From Candidatus Pacearchaeota archaeon (GTDB taxonomy: Archaea; Nanobdellota; Nanobdellia; UBA10117; JABICX01): 10,092 nucleotides of DNA. The stretch spans positions 1 through 10,092 of the forward strand of contig JAFCCX010000007.1 of the NCBI GenBank assembly GCA_017609995.1, in the 5' to 3' direction. How positions within the stretch are numbered: position 1 is the first letter of the stretch; each line of letters starts with the position of its first letter. The notes under the pieces were generated by a model. It made no database searches and was not told the DNA's origin. It saw only the letters and a program-made list of their open reading frames with translations. Shown here in pieces: positions 1-7,287 of this stretch. The position numbers were made by a program, and so were the translations under genes.

Positions 1-2
1 TT

Positions 3-749
3 CCAAATTATGCTAGTTTAACTCTTGTTTTCTTTGCAGTTATGGCTCTTCTTCCATTAATGATTCATATAATTCGTCTTGAAGAAAAGAGCTTATTTGA
101 AAAAGAAGTCGCAAAGTTTGAAGATCACCATAAGAGAGCACTTCCTTTCTTTGTTTATATGTTCTTAGGCATGGTTATTGCTTTCTCTTTCTGGTTTGTT
201 GTTCTTCCAGCTGGAACAGTATCAAGCTTATTTAGTGTTCAGATGAGCACAATTCACGCAATTAATAATAATGTTCAGCAAATCGCCTCAGGAAATATAA
301 CAAATATTGCAGGATATTATACTGCAGTACTTGGAAATAACATAAAAGTACTTGCTTTTGTTCTGCTTTTCTCTTTCATCTATGGTGCTGGTGCTATTTT
401 CATCTTAACATGGAATGCTTCTGTTGTTGCTGTTGCTATTGGTAATGCATTTAGAAGAATTGTTTCTTCAGCTGCTGCAGCAGGAAATTTAGGTGTTGGA
501 ACTTACTTTAGTGCGTTCTCCTTGGGTTTAATGCGGTATATGATACACGGAATACCGGAAATAGGTGCTTATTTTGTTGGTGGTTTAGCGGGAGGAATGA
601 TTTCAGTAGCAGTACTCCGTCACAACTTTATGGATGAAAAATTTAAGAGAGTCATGTTTGATTCGCTGAATTTAGTCCTGTTCGCAGCAGGAATGCTTGT
701 TGTAGCAGCACTTCTAGAGTCTTTTGTAAGCCCATTAATCCCACTTTAA
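3..749 (+). CDS. SpoIIM-family (DUF95) integral membrane protein, 5' end missing
   Basis: The reading frame is open from the first complete codon at position 3, so the ATG at 42 is internal and the true start lies before the window; 248 residues are visible. The protein is strongly hydrophobic with about five membrane segments: one at the left edge, one around residues 47-69, a long one with the motif FIYGAGAIFILTWNASV, one near YFVGGLAGGMISVA and one at the C-terminus. The stretch HGIPEIGAYFVGGLAGG and the preceding GNAFRR are typical of the SpoIIM/DUF95 family, which is common in archaea and not tied to sporulation there. A charged loop (EEKSLFEKEVAKFEDHHKR) follows the first segment. Function in archaea is not established; a role in membrane or envelope organisation is a guess. 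The family call is fairly sure, the role is not. It ends 54 nt before aglB, which seems to have its own promoter. Confidence 0.8.
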   Translation, partial: PNYASLTLVFFAVMALLPLMIHIIRLEEKSLFEKEVAKFEDHHKRALPFFVYMFLGMVIAFSFWFVVLPAGTVSSLFSVQMSTIHAINNNVQQIASGNITNIAGYYTAVLGNNIKVLAFVLLFSFIYGAGAIFILTWNASVVAVAIGNAFRRIVSSAAAAGNLGVGTYFSAFSLGLMRYMIHGIPEIGAYFVGGLAGGMISVAVLRHNFMDEKFKRVMFDSLNLVLFAAGMLVVAALLESFVSPLIPL

Positions 750-767
750 AACTATATTCTCATTAAG

Positions 768-783
768 AATAATGCTTTTATAT
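768..783 (+). promoter_or_regulatory. BRE/TATA promoter for aglB
   Basis: AATAAT at 768-773 fits the archaeal BRE pattern RNWAAW, and TTTTATAT at 776-783 fits a TATA box. The TATA centre is about 24.5 nt before the ATG at 804, so transcription would begin at or next to the start codon. No Shine-Dalgarno-like sequence lies before that ATG, which agrees with a leaderless mRNA. This is pattern matching in AT-rich DNA, so confidence is moderate. Confidence 0.5.
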
Positions 784-803
784 TGGATACTATTAGCTAA
801 AAT

Positions 804-3410
804 ATGAATGACGAGCTTGAAAGACGAAAAGAGAAGATTTTCTCAACAGTTAGTACTTTTTTCAATAAAGGAAAGGGTACTTTTGAAGCAAATGAGATGA
901 GTAAATCTGGTTTTTTAAAAAATTTTGAACGTGGCGATGTAGGTTATTATCTTGGTCTGCTTATTGTTCTTATTGTTGGTTTTTATATTAGAACTAGAAA
1001 TATAGTGTTATTACACGGAAAATACCTTCTTGGTCTAGACCCTTATTTCTTCCTTCGTTATTCTCGAACAATTATTGAAACAGGCGGGCTACCTGTTATT
1101 GATTATTTAAGATATGCTCCAGCAGGATATCCAACAGCGCGATTCCAAACAGTAAGTTATATGTTTGCATACTCTTACAAACTCTTAAAGTCATTTTTAC
1201 CATCTATGAGTTTAACAGATTGGCATATCATTTATGGTCCAGTTGTAACTATAATTAGTTTTGTTGTATTTTTCTTTTTAGTTAAAGAGTTATTTGAAGA
1301 TAAAAGAGTAGCACTTCTTAGTACTGCTTTCTTAGCAGTTGTCCCAGCATATATTTACAGAACAGGAGCTGGTTTCGCAGACCACGAAGGTTGGGCATTA
1401 TTATTCATGTTCATAGCATATTATTTCTTTATAGTAATGTGGAAAGCGCAGACACTTAAAAAAGGAGTTATATATTCGATACTTTCAGCAATAGCTGCAG
1501 GTTTAATGATTGCTGCATGGGGTGGTGGAAAGTATCTTAGTGTATCTATTGCTTTGTTCTTAATATTTGTTTTTGCGATATTAATTATATCGAAGAAGCA
1601 AGGTGTCTTTATTCTTACGTGGCTAATAACCTATACACTCGCATGGAGATATTTAAGAAAAGATACTTTCTGGATGATTCTAACATCTAAACGATCTCTT
1701 GATTTTGCTATGTTGGTATTTATCATTGTAACTATCTTGATATATCTATATTTACCGCAAGTTAAAGAGTGGGCTACGAAATTTAAACTTCCGCCACAAT
1801 TCATTGCTTTGCTCATCGCCTCACCGTTGGTCTTTATTCCAGGACAGCTTATTGGAACAGTTAGTATACAACAAGTTTTGAAAGATTTTGCAGGTTTTGG
1901 ATTCTCAAGATTCCAGACAACTGTTTCAGAAAGTATGAGCACGTTTTTCTTTAACACTTGGTGGAACCAATTTGGTTGGTCATACTTATTTATCTTCCTT
2001 GGTTCAATTTATTTATTTTATGTGTTTGTAAAAGATATTGGTAAATGGAATTATGTTGTTACAGCTTGGTTTGGTGTATTCCATGCAACACTTATACTAA
2101 GCATTCTTTCTAATAATCCAAAATATGTTGCATTTACGAACTTATTTGCATATAATTACTTATACATAATTATTACGATACTAGTTGGATTCGGTATAAT
2201 TTATCTATTGATTTCCAGAGACTACCGTATTTTTGAGATAAATGTTAACTTTAGGAAAATATTTGGTGGAAAAGAACTTTATCTCTTAATTATTGTTTGG
2301 TTTTCATTAGCTATTTTACTTGGTAAGGGAAGTTCAAGACTTCTTTTAATGGTTGCACCGCCCGGTGCAATAGTCGCAGGTTATTTCGTTGTAAATGCAG
2401 TAAGAGAATTAGCTAAACACAAAAAATTAATTGCAGTTAGCGTAGCGCTACTTTTATTTACTCTTTTTATTTTATTTACTGGTGCCCAGCAGGGTTACAA
2501 TGCAAACCGTTTTTCAGGATCAGGACTTCCAGGACAATGGGAAGCTTCTATGGATTGGATTCGAGAAAACACTCCTGAAGGTTCAGTAATTGGACATTGG
2601 TGGGATTATGGTTATTGGACTCAAACAGTAGGTGAACGGGCATCTGTTGGTGATGGTGGAAATAATATGGGTTGGAACCATTATCTCGGGCGTGAAGTTA
2701 TGACTGGAAGGAATCCAGATGAGTATTTAAGTTATATGAAAACGCATACAATAACTCATATTTTATACTCTAATGAAGAAATAGGAAAATATTGGGCTTA
2801 CTCCTTTATTGGTTCTGATGAAAGCCTTGACCGAGCAAGTACAATCGGAGTATTTTCCTTAGCAACTATCTCTGAAATAAGAAATGGTGAAAGATTAGTA
2901 TATAATGGATATTGGCCAACTGATAATGATATTGTCTTTAATCAAGTAGTTATTCCTCGTCAAAAAGGAGCAATACGTGGTATCTCTATTGAAAGAATTG
3001 ATGGTAAGTTAAGTGCGCCTACGGCTCATTTCTTCTATAACGGCCAACAATATGACGCTAAAATTAACTGTGTGTGTTCTGAGGATTCCTGTGAAGAGAT
3101 TTCAGATGCAACTGCTATCCCGGGTTGTATTAAGATTATCCCAGTTATTCAAGGTCCTCAACAGAATAATATTGGAGCAATAATCTGGTTATCTGATAAA
3201 GTTAGTGGTGGTTTGTTTGGTGAATTATATATAAAGAATACAGAGATAAGCTACTTTAACGAAGTCTATCATGATAATACCCCTCTCGCAGTATATGTAA
3301 CCTCCAATGGAGCAAGTTCCATAATTGGTCCAACGAGAATCTGGGAAGTAACTATCCCTGATTATATCGAAGAAAATGAAATATACTTAGAGAGGAGTGA
3401 ACATGGTTGA
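804..3410 (+). CDS. aglB: AglB/STT3-type oligosaccharyltransferase catalytic subunit
   Basis: Transfers a lipid-linked oligosaccharide to Asn in N-X-S/T sequons on the outer face of the membrane. The 868 residues comprise a short charged cytoplasmic N-terminus (1-45), a multi-spanning GT-C membrane core (about 46-560) and a soluble C-terminal domain. Visible family motifs are GLDPYFF with Asp79 in the first external loop, DHE at 193-195 as the second acidic motif, TVSE at 373-376 matching the TIXE motif, GSSR with Arg512 before an APPGAIVAG segment as in the sequon-contacting arginine region, and WWDYG at 599-603. A clear DK motif was not seen; EEIGKYWAY (658-666) is the nearest candidate. 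The C-terminal domain has four cysteines (756, 758, 763, 775) that could form disulfides. The start at 804 follows an in-frame TAA at 798. The gene heads a probable four-gene operon and overlaps the next gene by 8 nt. Confidence 0.95.
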   Translation: MNDELERRKEKIFSTVSTFFNKGKGTFEANEMSKSGFLKNFERGDVGYYLGLLIVLIVGFYIRTRNIVLLHGKYLLGLDPYFFLRYSRTIIETGGLPVIDYLRYAPAGYPTARFQTVSYMFAYSYKLLKSFLPSMSLTDWHIIYGPVVTIISFVVFFFLVKELFEDKRVALLSTAFLAVVPAYIYRTGAGFADHEGWALLFMFIAYYFFIVMWKAQTLKKGVIYSILSAIAAGLMIAAWGGGKYLSVSIALFLIFVFAILIISKKQGVFILTWLITYTLAWRYLRKDTFWMILTSKRSLDFAMLVFIIVTILIYLYLPQVKEWATKFKLPPQFIALLIASPLVFIPGQLIGTVSIQQVLKDFAGFGFSRFQTTVSESMSTFFFNTWWNQFGWSYLFIFLGSIYLFYVFVKDIGKWNYVVTAWFGVFHATLILSILSNNPKYVAFTNLFAYNYLYIIITILVGFGIIYLLISRDYRIFEINVNFRKIFGGKELYLLIIVWFSLAILLGKGSSRLLLMVAPPGAIVAGYFVVNAVRELAKHKKLIAVSVALLLFTLFILFTGAQQGYNANRFSGSGLPGQWEASMDWIRENTPEGSVIGHWWDYGYWTQTVGERASVGDGGNNMGWNHYLGREVMTGRNPDEYLSYMKTHTITHILYSNEEIGKYWAYSFIGSDESLDRASTIGVFSLATISEIRNGERLVYNGYWPTDNDIVFNQVVIPRQKGAIRGISIERIDGKLSAPTAHFFYNGQQYDAKINCVCSEDSCEEISDATAIPGCIKIIPVIQGPQQNNIGAIIWLSDKVSGGLFGELYIKNTEISYFNEVYHDNTPLAVYVTSNGASSIIGPTRIWEVTIPDYIEENEIYLERSEHG
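3392..3400 (+). promoter_or_regulatory. Shine-Dalgarno site that fixes the start of the GPT gene
   Basis: GAGGAGTGA lies inside the aglB 3' end and resembles the archaeal consensus GGAGGTGA. GGAG ends at 3397, leaving 5 nt to the ATG at 3403. The in-frame GTG at 3397 falls within this site, so it is unlikely to be the start. This is the only strong Shine-Dalgarno site before a start codon in the window, in contrast to the probably leaderless aglB and divergent-pair genes. Confidence 0.6.
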
Positions 3411-4389
3411 TGTTGATTATATACTGGCTGCAATTAGTATTTTTTCGAGTTTTTTTATTGCGCTCTTTCTAACTAAATTTTGGATTCGAAAAGCAAGAAG
3501 AATTGGATTAGTTGGGAGGGATATGAATAAGTATAAGGAGAAATATGTTGCTGAATCTGGAGGTTTAGCAGTAATTTTTGCTACAATCTTTGGAATACTT
3601 AGTTATCTTTTTTTGAAAGTTATATTCTTAAACGAATCAACACATATTACTCTGCTATTTGTTACTGTGTTAACAATTCTACTAGCTTGCTTTCTCGGTT
3701 TTATTGATGATATATTGGGTTGGAAAAAAGGATTGGAACAATGGCAGAAACCATTACTAACTATTCCGATTGCTATCCCTTTGATGGTTATATTGGCAGG
3801 TAATTCTACATTAGCTATACCTTTTATTGGAATTGTTGACTTTGGAATATTATATCCTCTCTTTTTTGTACCTCTTGCAGTTGTAGGCGCAGCAAATGGA
3901 TTTAATATTTTAGGCGGGTTAAATGGTTTAGAAGCAGGTATGGGTGCAATAATTTTATCTTTTCTTGGAGTAATTAGCTGGTTTGAACATCTTCCTTGGT
4001 TAAGTCTTATCTCATTTTGTGCTGTTGCAGCATTAGTTGGATTCTTATTCTTTAATGCATATCCCGCAAGAGTCTTCCCAGGAGATTCATTAACTTATTC
4101 AATTGGTGCATTAATTGCAGCAATCGCAATAGTTGGAAATATGGAAAAATTTGCTGTTATTTTATTTATTCCATATTTTATTGAACTTGCGTTTAATGTT
4201 AAAAGTCGGTTTAAGAAAGAGTGCTTCGGGTTACCAAAGAGAGATGGGTCACTACAACCACCTGAAAAGATAACCTCTTTAACACATATATTCATGAAAC
4301 TTACTCGAAGTGAAAAAGGAACAGTATCTTCTCTACTCTTAATTGAGGTGATATTGGGGTTAGTGCTTACAATATGGTACTTTATTTAA
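3403..4389 (+). CDS. Alg7/AglH-like lipid-carrier GlcNAc-1-phosphate transferase (MraY/WecA/GPT superfamily)
   Basis: Expected to transfer a sugar-1-phosphate, probably GlcNAc-1-P from UDP-GlcNAc, to a polyprenyl (dolichyl) phosphate, the first committed step of N-glycan assembly on the cytoplasmic face. The 328-residue protein is hydrophobic with roughly ten membrane segments. Motifs in order: ESGGLAVI (51-58), IDDILGWKKG with Asp102-Asp103 (the Mg-binding DD), NGFNILGGLNGLEAG (165-179, the nucleotide and Mg loop), YPARVFPGDS (220-229) with Asp228, and RDGSLQPPEKITSLTH (280-295) in the last cytoplasmic loop, where MraY has its HHH motif. The third Asp of the bacterial DDxxD is Gly106 here; I recall similar variants in archaeal members. 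The start at 3403 is preferred over the GTG at 3397 because of its Shine-Dalgarno spacing. It lies directly after aglB, as expected for an N-glycosylation cluster. The exact sugar is inferred. Confidence 0.9.
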   Translation: MVDVDYILAAISIFSSFFIALFLTKFWIRKARRIGLVGRDMNKYKEKYVAESGGLAVIFATIFGILSYLFLKVIFLNESTHITLLFVTVLTILLACFLGFIDDILGWKKGLEQWQKPLLTIPIAIPLMVILAGNSTLAIPFIGIVDFGILYPLFFVPLAVVGAANGFNILGGLNGLEAGMGAIILSFLGVISWFEHLPWLSLISFCAVAALVGFLFFNAYPARVFPGDSLTYSIGALIAAIAIVGNMEKFAVILFIPYFIELAFNVKSRFKKECFGLPKRDGSLQPPEKITSLTHIFMKLTRSEKGTVSSLLLIEVILGLVLTIWYFI

Positions 4390-4390
4390 A

Positions 4391-5773
4391 ATGGTAAAGA
4401 AAATGATTGTACTTGGTTTGGATGGAATGACTTTCAAGCTACTTGATCCGCTTGTTGAGCAAGGTTATCTTCCAAATATTGCACAACTGATGAATAAAGG
4501 AGTAACTGGTGTTCTTAGATCTACTTTACCTCCAAATACCGCAGCAGCGTGGACAACATTTCAATTAGGTGTTAATCCAAATCGACATGGAATCTTTGAT
4601 TTTATGAGGTATCGCGGGAATCTAGAATCTTTAAATGTTGTTGATTCTGGAGATATAAAGTACAAAACGTTCTATGAAACTTTAAATTCAAAATACAAGT
4701 GTGTCTTGATTAATCTTCCTCTTTCTGAACCACCAAAGATTAAGGGGACTGTCATGCCTAGTTTTATATCAAAAACCAATGCTAAAATATATCCAAAAAG
4801 TCTAGAGAAGAAATTAGATATAAAAGAGTTTGAAGTCTTTATTCCGCATTTTAAAAGAGTTACTAACATTCTAAATGAAGCAATTAAGTTTCTAGATAAA
4901 CGAAAGAAAGAGATTGATAAAGTGTTTGATATGGACTGGGATTTCTATTTTGAACTTTTTTCAATAACCGATTGGGTCCAGCATCTCTATTTTCCAACTA
5001 TTCTAAAAAATAAGAAAGCAATCAAAATCTATCAGCGAGTTGATGAAATAATTGGCGAATATATGAAAAAAGCTGGTGAAGACACAACGATTCTAATAAT
5101 GTCTGACCACGGTTTCAAAAAGTACAAGAACATTTTCTATCTCAATCGCTGGTTAAAACAAGAGGGATATTTACAATCTAAGGAAAAATCATTAGATGAT
5201 TACCGATCAGATATTAAGTTACTTAATTTCTTAAGTAAACATAAGTTCACAAAAGAAGTTAGTAAATTCCTTTTCAAAGTACTGCCTTTAGCACCAGAAG
5301 TGCGACTTAGAGCAGAATCTAAATTAAGTCCAGGTATAGATGTAGAAAACTCAAGAGCTTTTTGTCCAAATGGAGAGGTCTCTGGAATTTTTATTAATGA
5401 TAAACGCTTTACTTCGTTAGTAAAAGATACTGACCGAAAGAAAATAATTTCTGAAATAACTGCGAAACTTAAACAACTTCCGTATATTAAAAATATAACA
5501 GTAAATGAACCAAAAGATAATGTTCCAGATATTCTTTTAGAAGTTGATGATTATAAGATATATGAGAACATTAGTAGTCGAGTAACAGAAGAGTTGCCAA
5601 TAAATTATCATGATCGAAATGGAATTTTTATTGCTTGTGGTCCTCGCATAAAAAATAGTGCAATAAGATTAGAAAACCTTAATATAGCTGATCTTGCTCC
5701 AACAATTCTTCATATGTTTGGGTTTAGACTTTCAAATAGTGATGGTCGAATCTTAAAAGAGATATTCAAATGA
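4391..5773 (+). CDS. alkaline-phosphatase-superfamily phosphodiesterase/nucleotide pyrophosphatase-like protein
   Basis: A two-metal phosphoryl-transfer enzyme of the type I phosphodiesterase/nucleotide pyrophosphatase branch, 460 residues. The active-site set looks complete: Asp11 in LGLDGM, Thr50 in PPNTAAAWTTF as probable nucleophile, HGIFDF (66-71), Asp194 and His198 in DWVQH, Asp239-His240 in MSDHGF, and His407 in YHDRNGIF. There is no signal peptide or membrane segment, so it probably acts in the cytoplasm. An insert of about 80 residues (260-340), rich in Lys and hydrophobics, lies between the SDHG motif and the C-terminal part. The substrate cannot be read from sequence; nucleotide sugars, polyprenyl (di)phosphate intermediates or a phosphodiester on the glycan all fit. 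It starts 1 nt after the GPT stop and overlaps the next gene by the ATGA signature. No good Shine-Dalgarno site is visible, and the ATG at 4403 is an alternative start. Family sure, role unknown. Confidence 0.82.
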   Translation: MVKKMIVLGLDGMTFKLLDPLVEQGYLPNIAQLMNKGVTGVLRSTLPPNTAAAWTTFQLGVNPNRHGIFDFMRYRGNLESLNVVDSGDIKYKTFYETLNSKYKCVLINLPLSEPPKIKGTVMPSFISKTNAKIYPKSLEKKLDIKEFEVFIPHFKRVTNILNEAIKFLDKRKKEIDKVFDMDWDFYFELFSITDWVQHLYFPTILKNKKAIKIYQRVDEIIGEYMKKAGEDTTILIMSDHGFKKYKNIFYLNRWLKQEGYLQSKEKSLDDYRSDIKLLNFLSKHKFTKEVSKFLFKVLPLAPEVRLRAESKLSPGIDVENSRAFCPNGEVSGIFINDKRFTSLVKDTDRKKIISEITAKLKQLPYIKNITVNEPKDNVPDILLEVDDYKIYENISSRVTEELPINYHDRNGIFIACGPRIKNSAIRLENLNIADLAPTILHMFGFRLSNSDGRILKEIFK

Positions 5774-7287
5774 AATACAGTATTGTAATTCCAGTATATA
5801 GTGAAGGAAAAATCATAGAAAGCACAATCAAAGAAGTTAGCAAATTCATGAATCGACGTACAAAAGATTATGAAATAATCATTGCAAATGACGGGTCAAC
5901 AGATAATACTGTAGAGGTTGTTACAAAATTAATGAAGAAATACAAGAACTTGCGAATTGAAGGTTATGCAAAAAACAGGGGGCGAGGAACTGTATTAACT
6001 CATGCTTTCAAAAAAGCAAAAGGTGAATATATTATTTATTTTGATTCTGATCTAACTATCGATTTAAAATTATTTGATGATGTAGTTTATTGGTTAGCAC
6101 ATGGTTATGATTTAGCAATTGGATCAAAGCATTCTGCTGGAAGTGATATTAAAACAAGTTCGTTTAGACGTTTCTTAAGTAAAGGTTATTCTTTCTTAAT
6201 TAAAACACTTCTAAGTTCTCCAATTGTAGGATTACAATGTGGATTCAAAGGATTTAGACGAGAAGCTGTTTTTGCTCTTCTTCCACATATTAAAGATAGT
6301 CGTTGGTCTTGGGATACAGAAATTGTATTAAAAGCACTTTGGTCTGGTTATCGTGTAAAAGAACTTCCTGCAAAAGTTCTTGAAGATAGAGAAAGAGAAA
6401 GTAAAGTGAATGTTCTCAAAGATGTATATGATATGGGTACTAGACTTCTTTGGCTCGCTGTTGAGAAAACTAGATTCTCAGTAAGAAAAACTCCAACTCT
6501 TCTTTTAACATTTGATGTAGAGAAGTTTGTAGTTCCAGAAGAGCAAGGAATAAAACATACTGAAGAAGAACTTTTTGAAATTAGTAAAACTGGTCTTAAT
6601 AAAATTATTAATTTATTAAGCAAGCAGAATATCAAAGCAACATTTTTCATAACTAAAGCTTATGCCTCACGATATCCTTCTCAAATTAGACAGTTAATAC
6701 GAAAAGGTCATGAAATTGGATTGCATGCCTTTAATCATTCTGATAATTATTCAAAGATGAGTAAAGACAAGGCATACAAACGCCTTCGTTTAGCTAAAAA
6801 TTATCTTGAAAAAACTTTCAAAATTAAGATTAGAGGTTTTAGAGCACCGCAATTTAATGCTCCCCCTCTTTCTGTTTTAGAAAAACTAAATATTGAGTTT
6901 GATTCGTCTACTCATCCTTGGATATTAAGTAAACAAAGATCAAAGTCAAGACATATTTATAATCATAAAACATTAACTGAAATTCCAGTATCCACCACAC
7001 CGATTTTAAGATTACCTTTCTCTTGGTTTTGGTTTAAGAACTTAGGTTTGTTTTACTCAAAAATATGTACAAAACGAACTCTAACAGATAGTAGCTATAT
7101 AAACTTGTACTTCCATCCATGGGAATTTACTAATCTAAAACTACCAACTAACTCCAGTTTAATCTCTAAACTTGAAGTTAGAAACAATGGAGATAGAGTA
7201 TACTTAAAATTGAATAAGTACATTTCTTGGATAAAGAAAAGTAAAATAAAAACATCAACTATTTCTAAACACCTAATGCTTTCCTAA
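5770..7287 (+). CDS. fused GT2 polyprenyl-phosphate glycosyltransferase and NodB-type polysaccharide deacetylase
   Basis: Two enzymes in one 505-residue frame. Residues 1-230 are a GT-A, family 2 glycosyltransferase of the DPM1/ALG5/ArnC type: NDGSTDNT with Asp41, NRGRGT (69-74), the DSD motif at 92-94, QCGFKGFRREA (156-166) and WSWDTE (179-184). Residues 242-455 are a NodB-homology deacetylase: TFDVE (247-251) with Asp249 as probable base and Glu251 as probable metal ligand, HAFNH giving His319/His323, GFRAP with Arg358, and YFHPWE with His449. A short linker (231-241) joins them; there are no membrane helices. The GT half is likely to put a sugar on polyprenyl phosphate, and the other half to remove an N-acyl group from that sugar or a nearby glycan. 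The ATGA overlap with the phosphodiesterase gene implies coupled translation. The C-terminal tail is Lys- and Ser-rich. Domain calls are firm; the joint reaction is inferred. Confidence 0.92.
   Translation: MKYSIVIPVYSEGKIIESTIKEVSKFMNRRTKDYEIIIANDGSTDNTVEVVTKLMKKYKNLRIEGYAKNRGRGTVLTHAFKKAKGEYIIYFDSDLTIDLKLFDDVVYWLAHGYDLAIGSKHSAGSDIKTSSFRRFLSKGYSFLIKTLLSSPIVGLQCGFKGFRREAVFALLPHIKDSRWSWDTEIVLKALWSGYRVKELPAKVLEDRERESKVNVLKDVYDMGTRLLWLAVEKTRFSVRKTPTLLLTFDVEKFVVPEEQGIKHTEEELFEISKTGLNKIINLLSKQNIKATFFITKAYASRYPSQIRQLIRKGHEIGLHAFNHSDNYSKMSKDKAYKRLRLAKNYLEKTFKIKIRGFRAPQFNAPPLSVLEKLNIEFDSSTHPWILSKQRSKSRHIYNHKTLTEIPVSTTPILRLPFSWFWFKNLGLFYSKICTKRTLTDSSYINLYFHPWEFTNLKLPTNSSLISKLEVRNNGDRVYLKLNKYISWIKKSKIKTSTISKHLMLS
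7231..7253 (-). terminator. possible oligo-T terminator of the FemAB-like gene
   Basis: Read on the minus strand, the stretch starting 12 nt after the stop codon contains T5, T4 and T4 runs separated by single bases or short gaps, with no hairpin. Archaeal RNA polymerase can terminate at such T-runs. It lies within the 3' coding part of the fusion gene (Lys-rich codons), so the composition may be coincidental. Confidence 0.35.

Noticed and set aside
756..770. Hairpin ATTCT-CATTA-AGAAT after the SpoIIM gene as a terminator
   Set aside because: Only a 5-bp AT-rich stem with no T-run behind it; expected by chance in such DNA.
1631..1957. Minus-strand open frame of 108 codons inside aglB
   Set aside because: Opposite the conserved aglB membrane core, no recognisable domain; a shadow of the real gene.
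4344..4351. GAGGTGAT, a near-perfect Shine-Dalgarno match near the end of the GPT gene
   Set aside because: It is 40 nt before the phosphodiesterase ATG and no in-frame start follows at proper distance; it encodes conserved-looking membrane residues and is probably incidental.
4095..4869. Two short minus-strand frames (4095-4295 and 4672-4869)
   Set aside because: Both are antisense to motif-bearing parts of the GPT and phosphodiesterase genes and lack support.
6348..6650. Minus-strand open frame of 100 codons opposite the GT2-NodB linker
   Set aside because: The plus strand here encodes conserved GT2 and NodB sequence; the minus product is low-complexity and Ser/Leu-rich with no known motif.
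5770..7287. The GT2-NodB fusion as an assembly artefact joining two genes
   Set aside because: The frame and composition are continuous across the short linker at residues 231-241 and both domains are complete; nothing in the sequence indicates a join, though read-level data were not available.
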